Positions 36,301 through 46,865 of a DNA stretch of 64,000 nucleotides are shown here, piece by piece. The DNA is from Sclerurus mexicanus (lineage: Eukaryota; Chordata; Aves; Passeriformes; Furnariidae): NCBI GenBank assembly GCA_013396755.1, contig VWZF01002195.1, forward strand, positions 1,151,191 through 1,215,190, given 5' to 3'. Below the pieces are notes generated by a model. It was not told the DNA's origin, made no database searches, and worked only from the letters and a program-made list of their open reading frames with translations. The translations under genes were made by a program, and so were the position numbers. Numbering within the stretch: position 1 is the first letter of the stretch; each line of letters begins with the position of its first letter.

Positions 36301-37763
36301 TCACTCTTATTTCATGATGTTACACTATTGTAAAAAGGGAGAGCTGACTATAGGGGTTGGAAACTGTAATTCCATTATTGATGTATTCCTCCTTGTCTCC
36401 TCGGTGGTTTTTTTGCTGGGAACATCACAAGAGTTTTGTGGGGTTTATGAGCTACGCACTTTCTGAACCAATTTATGCACCATGCTTTCCTCTCACCTGC
36501 ACTGTGCTAATTCTGGAATGATTCAATCTTTTATTCATTAACAGGGCACAGAAATCTCTTCAATCTCCCCAATATCATTCTATATTTAGGGCTGCAGTAT
36601 GGTGGTTTTCACAAGTAAATAAGAAGGTTGCAGGAAAATAAAAATGTTGACTCTGGTGGGAGAATTTAATATACTAAGCAAATCATCAGCAACTGATCAA
36701 ACTTGTAAGGTATCAGAGAGGAATAAAAATTTGCTTCCACACAAACAAGTGTGATATTTTCAAACATGATAGCTGTATCTGGAGGGGGAAAAAAAAAGAA
36801 AAAAAAAAGAAACCAACAACCTCAGGAGCAGCACAAAACATCCTTTGTTGCCGGACGTGAGAAAAACACTACAGTTCTAAAAAAAGCCATAGGAAGGAAG
36901 TGGAAGAACCTCAGAGGCGAGTGGGAGTGCGAAAGGAATGTGGCTGCATTTTTCCCCCTCCCTGCATGGAAGCTTGCTGTTTGCAGGCGAGGGGAGAGCT
37001 GTTGTGAGAGTTTTGCTGTTTGGGAATTTTGTTGTTTCAAAGTGCAGCGCATATTAAAGCAAATGACTCTTCTGTTTTCTCTTTTTGGACTTTGCAGTTA
37101 AAAAACCCCAACAACCCAAATAACTACCAGATTTAGCATTCAAGTTCTGATCCTGGTTCTACTTCTGTAAGTTCCAAAGGATCTGTAAGCTCAAAAAGAT
37201 CTAACTTCTTCTGATTACTACATTCTTGCATTGAATTTTACCACCCTGATGCCCCCACTCTTTGCAACTTCCTTGCTACACCCACAACCAAAAAACATGG
37301 GAGGGAGCAAGCACTGACGACTTAGGCACTGAAACAGTTGGAGAAGCTCTGAATTATCTTCCTCCCAAGCCACTGAGATTGCCAAAGAACAAGCAGAAGA
37401 AAACAGAAGAGTCATTTGAAAACAATGTCATGAAAAGGAAATCAATTTCGTATGCATTTCTGAGATTAATGACCAGCATAAAAGAGAAAGAACGTGTGGA
37501 CCAGAATCTTAGGAGGACTTTATGTTGCACTATGGCAAAGGCTTATGGGCAGAGTAGCAGATACTCTCTACTTAAAACTACCTGCGTCTTTCAAACATCT
37601 CTCTGGACCACCAGGCCAGAGAGTAGCCCGATGGCTCTGAATAATGAAGGACCTGCTAAGCCACAGTCCCTGCTGGCAGTAAGTCTCCAAGAGTCACACA
37701 TTTGCTGAGCAGTGCTATATGGGCCATATTTGCTTAACCAGAGAAAAGGCCTTATCATTTCAG

Positions 37764-37858
37764 CACTAAAAAAAACAAAAAAAAACCACAAAAAACTCCA
37801 AAAAAACCCCCAAAAAACAAACAACCCAAACAAACAAACAAAAAACCCAACAAAACTG
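37764..37858 (+). repeat. A/C-only low-complexity tract
   Basis: About 95 bases are almost entirely A and C on the plus strand, including A-runs, C-runs and (CAAA)n. It may be a decayed CAAA microsatellite. The minus-strand poly-Phe/Trp frame over it is an artefact. Confidence 0.85.
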
Positions 37859-40430
37859 AGATAGTAAAAATCTCGATATAAAAACTATTTCTTTGTTTAT
37901 TTGTAAGTGCTGTATGCTTATCATCCCACTGCCTGGCTAAATCTTGCAGTAACTGTGAGATAACCTGAATTTTGTTTCATGGGTGAATGATGTAAACGCT
38001 GAAAGGCTTCACCTTTCATTCCCTCTTTGCAGGCATGCAGTATGTTCTCTCTTTCTAACAAGAAATTTATTTTTACCATTTCTCTTCACTTGCTCTCTGT
38101 TATTAATGAGGTTTGCATAAGAATATACTTTTTGTTTTGTTCTGGAGCTTGTTTGCTCCTCCTCTGCCCACAGCCATACTGTGTGTCTCTGTACGCTGCT
38201 GCAGAGAGCAAAGGAAGCCAAAGGGCCCAGGGAGGACAAGGAATAGTAGCAACAACACTCCTGACAAGTCAGGCTAACCAGGGATCTGTCTCCACCTTCC
38301 TAGGAAGGTGAGAGGGAAAGCAATTTTGTTTCTTCATAAAAAATGTTACAGAGCCCCGAAATACCCCGTGGCTACTGCGGCTGCCATGCTTCACATTCCT
38401 AGCTGCTAGAGATTTGCTGTTATCTCAGAGTTAACTTGGACGAGCTTATCTCTGTGTCCAGTGCTTCCTGTGGAAAAGCATGGACCCGACTGATGCCTTG
38501 TGTTTAGCAGAACTCCTTACACTGGTGCAAAACAGGTGGGAAACCATGTCCCACTAAAAGACTTCTCAGCCACCTCCGTGCAGCAGTGGGAACAGGAACC
38601 TCATGACTTTTTCTGACTGGGGGCTCTTCCCAAGAACTGAGACTAAGTAGGTGTCCTAAAAGACAGTTTGCTTTAAGCTGAAGTTTTTAAAGTTACGTCC
38701 ATGAGCAACTATAAGAGACCCTGAAAATTAGAATAGACCATCTTTTACAGCTCTCTGATGAGACAGAGTAAGGCAACACCTTCTGTTTTTCACAGACAGC
38801 CAGACAAAGCTGAAGGATGTGCCTAAAGCACATGTGGAAAGTCTGGCAGAGCAAAAGTAGCTGTGACTTCCAAACTCGCAGGATAAGCCCTTTCTGACAC
38901 AGGCCCTTGTTCCCATCCTTCATAACAAAGGCCTGACTCAGGCCCATGGCTCTGAGTACTCTGCACTGACCCCCTCTTTACCCAGACCTTTCCCCAGGGG
39001 CTGTCAGAGGTCTTAAGTCTTGGTGTGAACTCCTCAGTGCTGGTAGTTGACAGAAGCTCAGGACATACCAGATGCCAGGGTGAAGAGCTCCTTCCAAACA
39101 CATCAACCGACAGTTCCAGTGGTTCTGCTTTTGTGTTTATGCATGCAAAACCAGCCCTGACTCTTCTTCAGCTCCTTCTGCACTGACATATGGAACCCTG
39201 ATGGTCAGGGACAGCCATGGGAGGATGGTTCTGGTGGAACATGCGGTTACAACACTGAACTGTGATTATGGAGCTTGGTGCCCAGTTCTGTCTTCTTCCT
39301 GGGAGATCCTGAATAATACTCAGTGGACTTGATCCACAGCTCCTCTGTTTTCTCTGCTTTCCTTCAAGGTCTACCAAGTCTGAATTCAGGTTTTCTCTAA
39401 GGCTATGGGCCACTGCCATCATGAACATTACATCCCATCACCAAGCTCAGGAAGAGATTCAGACTGTCTGCAGGTAGACCATTGGTCCCTATACCACTAA
39501 TGGAGAGGGACAAGCTTGACAACTCATGACCATTTCTAGTGGAGAATGTGAATGCTGCCTTCAGTGCCCAGCTCGCTTGATGTACAGGGCAGCTTTCTCC
39601 CATCTTAGTTCTGTAGCTTTTCCAGGTATGACCTCTCTCCTACAGCCTGTTGGTACCACAGTTACTTCCTCCAGGGTGGGGGCACACAATTCGTGCTGTA
39701 ATACCGAGACTCATAACAGGACGCCGGCTCCATGGTGGGAGGCAACACCCACACATACAGGGAATGATGCTGGGAAAATTCCTCAGTGCTCCTCCCATGG
39801 AGCATGTGTCCCGGCTCTGCCAGCAAATATCTGCAGGGGGCCCTGGGCTGCCTGTGCATCGCATTCCCTGTAGCCCCTCTCCTCCCACCACTCCCGCCAT
39901 CACACAGCAAGACCAGTATGATGTGCTGCTGAGGACGCACCTATGGTTGTATAAGGCTGTTCTGCACCACCGGCTCTTGTAGGACCAAGAGCAACCAGCC
40001 AGGAAACAACTGTTCCCAGAAATCATTCTGCTCTTACATTAATGAGATCACTTCTTACAAAACAGTGTGAAAAGTTAGATCAGATGTGTTTTTCTCCATG
40101 GGAAATGCACTGCTATTTGTCATTCATAGGATGACAGCGTGAAGAGCTGCATGCACTCTTCCCCTTCACTTTCCATCTCCGCACTTGGGTGAATGGGGTG
40201 TTTTCCCTTCGCCTTACACCGTTACCAGAGTTTATTTTTAACTCACTGACTGTCACTGTGCCTATTTGGTGACTTGAAGTGCTAACAAGAGCTCAAAATT
40301 GCCTGTTGCAAAGCTGATACTCGAGTTAGTACCAACCAATTCAGCTTTTGGTTCCTGCTCAGTGGTACTGAGCGAGGTGAAAGTGCTGTAACCCATTACC
40401 CAACCCCTCAGTCAGCCCAAGCCATTTTTT
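37859..40430. other. Noncoding stretch, no recognised feature
   Basis: At 39526-40026 four overlapping frames of 92-128 codons are open on both strands. That reflects base composition rather than a gene, and none has a recognisable domain. Confidence 0.45.
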
Positions 40431-40645
40431 TTTGTTTGTTTTCTTTACAGCAATCTCTTGAGTGGTTGCAGAAATGCAAACAGAAAGCACTCCTGACAGA
40501 TTGAAAACAATTAGGAACGTCTCAGAGTCACTGGAGCAGAGATTTTGTTATGATAATAAAGAATGTTCTTTGCTGGTGTATTATTTTAAAAGGAGAAAAT
40601 TAAAAAGAAATATATCATGAAGGAGCTGACAGTGCTCAAAACCCA
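40431..40645 (+). promoter_or_regulatory. Acceptor-like site running into an enhancer-like block
   Basis: A strong acceptor-like tract (ttttttttgtttgttttctttacag, written here in outline) ends at 40450. The following frame is open only 17 codons. The rest is A/T-rich conserved-element-like sequence (aaacaattaggaacg, gttatgataataaagaatg, tgtattattttaaaagg). It may be a noncoding exon start or simply a conserved noncoding element with a T-run beside it. Confidence 0.25.
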
Positions 40646-41354
40646 CATCCTGTTGTTATCCATGGGCTTGGTACTATATGCCGCTGGCAGCTGTGAGATG
40701 AACTTTCCCATTAGGCCCCTTCCAAGCCCTTAACCCTGACCCAAAGGGACCTTTTTTCCCTCTTTTAAAGGGAGAGAGAGAAATCAATCTCCCTGCTGAT
40801 CCAGCTGTGGGCCTCTTATGTCCAAAGAATATTAGCACTGCAAAAAGAAGAAAAAAAAAGCACAGATTGAGGTTTTTTTTAATGATGTGGATCGGTGATA
40901 TTTATGGACTAAGGTTCCTATCCCTGGGACCCATTTGATGCAATCAAATTACTTTCATAAAGCATCAAAGACTCAGATTCTAAACTGAAACCTCTTGTTT
41001 GCTCTTAATTCCTTCCAGCATGCTTAGAACTAATAATTTCCAAGACCAGATTAAAGTCACGGATACTACTACTCCTAGCTCTTGTAAACTTCCTCCTGCA
41101 GGACTGCCTTGCTTGAGAATCATAGACACTTTTCTCAGGCTTTTTAACAGCTACACACATGTCTTTTTAATTTCCGAAGACAAGGCTAGTTCCTTTCATG
41201 ATGTTCCTCTGGCTCACTGTTATTACTGTCAAAACTTGCTTGCTCTCCCTCTTTTGCCTGTTTTTTTCTCTATTTACAGCCTTCTAGGAATATATTAAGC
41301 TTAATTTTTTTAAAAAAACAGCAGTGTTTCCTTCTTCTTAGCTGCCTTGTATGA

Positions 41355-41390
41355 GGAAAAGAAAGAAAGAAAGAAAAAGAAAAAGAAAGT
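41355..41390 (+). repeat. (GAAA)n microsatellite
   Basis: A pure purine tract of gaaa/gaaaaa units about 35 bases long. Such purine tracts are mutable and can form triplex structures. Confidence 0.85.
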
Positions 41391-42860
41391 CCCACCACAT
41401 TTAACCATACCTAAAGCTCAAATCTTTTCAACCTTTTTAAAAAGCTAACAGTGCCTCATTTAGAGGCAGAAGTAAAAAGTTCACCAGAAATGCCCCCATC
41501 TGGAAGCATTTACTGGCTTAAGGTATCTCTGTCTTTTGCCATGTTTCTGTGAAGTCTCATTTACAAGCTAAGCCAGCCTTTCTGTTCAGTCAGGATACAC
41601 AGGCAAAATAAACTTTAGCCCAGAGTCTTAATTATACTCATAGTGCCTTGTAATATGCCACTGTCACAAAAGCCCCATTAGCACAGCACTGCCTGCAAGA
41701 CACGCTCTAGAAGAAGAGAACACAGACATTTCGGGAGGTCTGGTACCCAGCTAAGAGTTTCTGGCTGGTCCTGTATACCGAGAGTGACTCCTCTGAAGCT
41801 ACTGAGCACAGGTTTCTATGTGGGTACCTTAGCTTCTGCTAGGACAAGCTGAGGCAGGCCCAGGCAAGGAATCTGGAGGTAGATAAAAGGGGGCAGCTCT
41901 CTGGAGAACTACAGCCCAGGTGAGCAGCCTTGACAGTTCAGTGAAGATCAGCAGGTTAGCACACCCCAGCCTTGCCACACACTGGCAGCTTGAGCAGCAC
42001 TCCAGGCTCCTTGGAGTCTCACTCACAGTTCATACCCCAGAATGGTCCCAAGGTATCTCATGTAAATTTGGCTGGTTTCACATGGACTCCCCCTGACTCA
42101 ACTGTGTCCAAGCCATCATTTTGTTTTGCAGATTCATGGCAACTCTCATATCCTCATATCTGTGCAGTTGGTGTCTGTGGACAGGGTCAGCTTCTTCCAT
42201 ACAAGAGCTCTGAGAAGCAGGAGTTAAAACCTGATGGGAGATGCCTCTGGAGCTGAAGGTGCTGAAGGCTCCAACATCTCTTAATACTTTTACCGTGGTC
42301 CTGGACACAGAAAACCAGAGGTGGGGGAGAAGAGAGGGAAAAAGGGAGGATGCTACTACTTTGTACAGTGAGAAGGTCTCCCTTCAGCAGAAAAGTTGCC
42401 TCTTCTTCAGCCTTTCAGAGATAATTCTGGTGGAGGCAGAGGATGTGTCTGGTGCTGCCAGATCAGATGTAGGCTACTGAATTCCACAGTCTGGTTAAAT
42501 CCAAAATAAATCCAGGTAATTCTTTGTTACTGTGACAGTAGAAGGATGGATAAATGCACTTGAAACCTACTACATTTTTATGTTACTTCTAGCTTTGGTA
42601 TCTAACACGAAGTATCCATGTTGGAAAACACTGACCTAAAGGCTTTCTCCATTTCATCTGTGAATGAACTCAGCAAAGGTTTTCCTGGCCTGACTAGGAA
42701 GTGGTGAAATTTAACTCATTCATATGTCAAAACCACTTTAAGATTTTTGGTGATGAAGCATTATGGAAGAGCTGAGCGCTCAGAAATTGTGACTCAGCCT
42801 TTCCTCTCTCCTGTCCCACCTCAAAAAAACTAAAATCAGGAATTGGCTCAAAAAGTGCAA

Positions 42861-42877
42861 TTTTTTTTTTTTTTTTT
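42861..42877 (+). repeat. Poly(T) run of 17
   Basis: A homopolymer of 17 T, likely length-variable. No adjacent retroposed sequence recognised. Confidence 0.9.
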
Positions 42878-43339
42878 AACAAGTAGTAATGGAGGAAGGA
42901 AGTATTTTATTCGACTCCTAGGTTTGAAGTGACTGTTCATCTTTCCTAGGTCTTCTCTGCTCCTGAAAGGGACAACTCTAATTTTTGATTCCTCCTAGTA
43001 CAGATCTAGATGTGAGACACAGGATGTGACCTAGGAGGGGCACAGTACCTCCAGCGACTGGGGAAGGGCTATGCAGTCTGTGTGTCTCATTAAGCACTCC
43101 CTCTCACAGCAATGCAACTTCACAATTTCTCGTCTGTGATCCCTGACTGTGCCATGGAACAGGGATGAGCTGAGCCTGAGGTAAGGATCTCAGAGAGGGA
43201 GGGAGGCCATGGGGCTCCAGCTGCAGGACTGGAAAGGGCCATGGTGGGAGACCTACACCTTTGGACTAATCACAACACTGAAGGACAGATTAAAGTGAGA
43301 CCAAACTCCAAGGCGAGACTGCTGCTGCAGGCAGGCGAG

Positions 43340-43500
43340 CTGGTAAGCTGCCAAGGATAAGGTGTTATCATTATTCTAATTAGCTGCTGATTTATGATCC
43401 CTGATTTCATCGTTTTGTGGAGTGCACAAAGAAGACTCCAGGGGGAAAGAGCCTTAGCACAATGCGCACTTTCAGCACAAAAACTGGGCTGCCAGGATCA
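43340..43500. promoter_or_regulatory. Possible conserved noncoding block
   Basis: Contains ggataaggtgttatcatt (two GATA-type words in inverted order), ctaattagctgctgattta, gattatcatcg-like words and ttttgtggagtgcac. No open frame. Enhancer-like texture only. Confidence 0.3.
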
Positions 43501-44574
43501 CATCATCTTTTGGCTCGTGGACTTAGATTGTGGAGGATAGGAATGTGATGAAAAAGGAAAGCCCTTTCTATGTCTGAGTAGCCCCTAAGGTTAGGCATAT
43601 GAGAGAAGTTTTGAGGGGAATGAAAATCAAAAAAGAGCTAGCTATTTGTTTTAAAAATGAAGAAAAAAAAAGAATATAACCATGTATAATCATCTAATCT
43701 GTGTGAATGCTTTTCTGTTGCCATCAGAGATAGAAGTTGTGCAGAAGACACTACTGTACATCAGCAGCCTGATAAAAATTGTTATAGGAAATAGGAAGAG
43801 CAGGTTTCTGTACACTTCACATTTGGAGGGAGGAGACCTAGAAAAGAGAATGAGAAGCTAGCAATAAAAGGGACAGTCTGGGAGTTGAAAGTTATAATTA
43901 TGCGATGTTGTGACCTTTCAGGCCTTAGATTTCAAATGAACCCAGGCAAAACAAGACTCTGTCCAGAGGGCCAGGCATGATGGCAATAGGATCATGTCAG
44001 ATGAAATGTAAGAAAACTCTGTATTGGACAAATAAGAATCAGTAAATTCTGTAGCTGGCCTCATCAGCACAGTTTCCCACCCAAGGGCGCACTCCGGCAT
44101 CTGCCACCACCTCCTCACATCTGCACTCCTGTTTGTTGGTCCCCACAGCTCTGGCAAGGACTCAGAGACCTTTGCTCTCCTTTTTGGTACCTTCTTGCCT
44201 TGTCCTAACTATAATCTGGGGTTAGAAAAGGAAAGGTTAATGAAATTAGTCTTCCCTAGTGCTTGCCTCTGAAAGAAAATTAGTTTTCCTCAAGTATGCA
44301 GATACGGCATCTTATCTGTCATTCTGTAAATGGTGGTGCCTTTTAAGCCTACATATCTTCCCTGCAGAAATCCCAGTAAACATGGGATCCTGGTGGCTCC
44401 ATGAAGACACAGACACATAGAACACCTACACCAGAGTTCTCTGCAGCTCTATCTCACAGTAACCAGAGGCTGAAGAAAGGATCTCACAAGAAGCTGTTTC
44501 TACCACATATACTCAGCTACTGTAAACATCAGGTTACAACCAGGTGTTCAACACCAAAGGTACAAGAAGCTCTA
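43501..44574. other. Noncoding stretch, no recognised feature
   Basis: Unique-looking DNA with short unrecognised open frames on both strands. Confidence 0.45.
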
Positions 44575-44752
44575 ATAAAGTGCTTACAATTGCCTTGGGG
44601 ATAACAACCATTCCTGCTATTATCAGTGGGGAAACTGAGGCACAGAGAAGCAGGGAACTGCTCATGGCATAGAGGGAATGAGCGGCCAGACTCCAAGCTC
44701 TTCCACTGACACTCTCAGCTGTGATCTCCCCTTCAGGCCATACTGCCTGTCA
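44575..44752 (+). mobile_element. MIR-like CORE-SINE (or related L2-type) fragment
   Basis: The block gggaaactgaggcacagaga at about 44629-44648 is the signature of the MIR core/3' region. It is preceded by aagtgcttacaattgcct and ggataacaaccattcctgc (MIR: gcgctttacaa...cctcacaacaacc) and followed by ggccagactccaagctcttc and gccatactgcctgtc (MIR: ctgactccagagcccg...gctatactgcctct). The order and spacing fit MIR with several deletions. The match is from memory. MIR-type elements predate the bird/mammal split, so this should be an ancient insertion. Confidence 0.7.
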
Positions 44753-46215
44753 CCAGGAAAAAACAAGAAGCAGGTTGCAACTCGGCAGCTTACAAGACTA
44801 TAAATATAGTTCAAGGTTGTGCTGATACAATAATAATCCACAGGAGTGAAACCTGAGCCATCTATGTGTGTGTGGATAACCAGGGCTGGGAGATATGTTT
44901 ATAATGCTGCTCAGAGACTTCCTCTCCATTATACTCTGAGCAAACTCTCAGCACTCTTCTGTGCTGAAGGCAAAATATTCTCTTCACATGTCTATGCTTT
45001 CTTGGACCTTTTACACCTTGCAGATGCAATTTTTTTCTGTCCCTCCCTTTCACTTGTTCTCCTTCTTGCTATCAAAATCCTTCCTGCTCACCTGGGTGGA
45101 ACAACAGGAGCAGCAAGCAACCAGATTTGCCCAGTTGGGAATAGCGCAGTCATTCTCTCTTGCCGAATCAGTAGCAGGATATGAAGGAAGAAGAGGCAAG
45201 TGCAAGAGAAGGGAAAAAAGAGACAATAAAAGGATAATTTGGCTTCCAGAACACAAGCTGTATGGTTGGTGTATGGTTTGGTCTACACACCAAACTGTGA
45301 TCTAGAATATAGAGTAATGATAGCTATCCCTGCCTTCCTAACAACACAGATTGGGAGTCAGCTGAGAAGAAAGGTCACTGCCTCCTTTCCCTCATGCACA
45401 TCCCTTCCATGATGTCCTTGGAGCTTTCTTTTCCTCTCTCCTTGGCTGCCTTGCTTTGCTCAAACCACAAGGCACATCTGGAAACAGGCCCAGCATGCAT
45501 CCCCTTTTTTTGGTTGATTTTAATCTCACGTTCTTGTGTTTTCAACATACTCATCAATACTCTTCTGTAAACAAGTCAAGGCTTCGCTTCTATCCATTCA
45601 GTTTTTGCTTTGTGAGCTTCTCCTGTGAATTCACCCCATGTGTTATAATGCTGGATCATGTATAATTTATGCCATTCAGTCCTTCCTTCAGACCAGTTTC
45701 CCTGTGCAGCAGACTCAGACTTTTAGTACCACTGTCCCAGGACAAGGGTTTGGAAACTGGATCCTTCCCTCTAGAGCTCCCTTGGCTTTTCCACTCTTTT
45801 TGGCTCAGCTCCTTTCCCTTCCAGTTTACCAGCTTTCTGGGAATAGCAGCTATTTCCAGAGCACCACAGGCAATGACCGAAACTGCTTTGGACAGTCAAA
45901 GTATGCCCTAGTTTGGGGTGCTTTCATGTACCAAATCCCTGTGTGGCCTGACTTCTCAGAGTGCTGGGCAACTCATGTCAAAGTGAGTGGGTAACAGGGG
46001 CTCAACATCCCTAGGCATTACAGCCAGGCATGTGGGAAACAGTAGTACCTCAACTGAGGGGTCAGATTAGACCATAGAGCCTCATTCAATTCCCAGGGGA
46101 ATCAGCTGAAATCTTTAGGTGAAGGTCATAACTAGTTCCAGTCATGTCAAATAAGTAACTCCCACAAGCACAGTTTGCACTAACTGGTTCAAATGCATCA
46201 CATTCCTACTCTAAT

Positions 46216-46300
46216 CACTGATTAAAGAGGAGGAAACTGCACATAAATTCTGTTATTGTACAGGCTGGACTTAAACCCCTATCAGTTCATATCTGGTTGC
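46216..46300 (+). mobile_element. Very worn MIR-like fragment (weak)
   Basis: attaaagaggaggaaactgc, then tgtacaggctggacttaaac resembles the MIR pattern 'gatgaggaaactgaggca...gggacttgaaccc'. Many changes; could be coincidence. Confidence 0.25.
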
Positions 46301-46496
46301 AACCATAAATATCATTCAGTGACAGCAAGTTTTTATCAAGAAGTAACCATATATTCCTAATATCTGGCAGCTGGCCTAAAATCCATAGTTTATAAAACTT
46401 GTTTTATAATAAGCCATGAAATTTGTTACATACATTACTGTAAACTGTCAAGGTTTAAAATGCAGGACTTGGACCACAAAATCATGAGACTGGCTT

Positions 46497-46527
46497 AAAA
46501 ACAAACAAACAAACAAACAAACAACAA
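46497..46527 (+). repeat. (AAAC)n microsatellite
   Basis: About seven AAAC units in a row, ending in an imperfect copy and a C-rich edge. Confidence 0.9.
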
Positions 46528-46713
46528 ACCCCAAAACAATCCAGGAGATTTAAGAAAGCAAATTATGAAAAGAATCCAACATTCATTCACTATCAGGTTT
46601 CTAAAGCTATAATACACATTGACTAAATGTTCACTGTATTTTTTCCTACAGCCATGATAGGATCAAATATTTTTGAACAAACTTGATATTTCTACTTTCT
46701 CACTTTTTTTCAG

Positions 46714-46865
46714 GGCTGCTGGTTTACCAGAGAAATAGTATGATTAGAACTTGCTACCATAAATATGTGAATTCACTGCACAAACCAAATGAAGTTGGTC
46801 ATTATGGAGTAAATCCTTTTGTTAATAATGACACTGACTATGATGGAGCCATGCCAGAAGTCTGA
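46714..46865 (+). other. Candidate terminal exon (unverified)
   Basis: A textbook acceptor (tatttctactttctcac, T-run, cag ending at 46713) is followed by an open frame of about 50 codons. It reads Leu-Leu-Val-Tyr-Gln-Arg-Asn-Ser-Met... to ...Asp-Gly-Ala-Met-Pro-Glu-Val and ends at a TGA (46863-46865). Composition is protein-like (two Tyr-rich patches, an acidic C-terminus) and the frame carries no low-complexity run. I do not recognise the protein, and no upstream partner exon or polyadenylation site was established. The frame could equally be chance. Confidence 0.22.

Larger units (their letters stand above)
29701..37763. other. Long noncoding stretch with no supported gene
   Basis: About 8 kb of unique-looking DNA. 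Small structures listed separately are a hairpin at 30001-30040 and tandem duplications at 32437 and 33311. Other items are poly(T) near 34369 and a poly(A)-rich patch near 36788-36809. The longest frames are a 148-codon plus-strand frame at 37262-37708 and a 137-codon minus-strand frame at 31909-32322; both lack recognisable domains and flanking splice support. Confidence 0.45.
40646..43339. other. Noncoding stretch with simple repeats
   Basis: Apart from the (GAAA)n at 41355-41390 and a 17-T run at 42861-42877, this is unique-looking noncoding DNA. A splice-like pair at 43110-43180 encloses 71 bases with stops in every frame. Confidence 0.45.
44753..46680. other. Noncoding stretch with weak repeat traces
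   Basis: Open frames of 110-118 codons (44846-45184, 44961-45305, 45638-45994) overlap one another and have no recognisable domain. A worn MIR-like patch and an (AAAC)n repeat are listed separately. Confidence 0.45.

Noticed and set aside
37262..37708. 148-codon plus-strand open frame
   Set aside because: Lys-rich but without any known domain; minus-strand frame overlaps its end; no splice sites in support.
39526..40026. Four overlapping open frames on both strands
   Set aside because: Simultaneous openness in several frames reflects stop-poor composition, not coding.
43110..43180. 71-base segment between acceptor- and donor-like sites
   Set aside because: Stops in all three frames; common type of decoy splice pair.
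44523..44532. tgtaaacatc, the start of the miR-30 mature sequence
   Set aside because: Match stops after ten bases and no precursor hairpin forms around it.
46497..46527. Regular AAAC repeat considered as a CRISPR-like array
   Set aside because: A 4-base microsatellite with no spacers, in vertebrate DNA.
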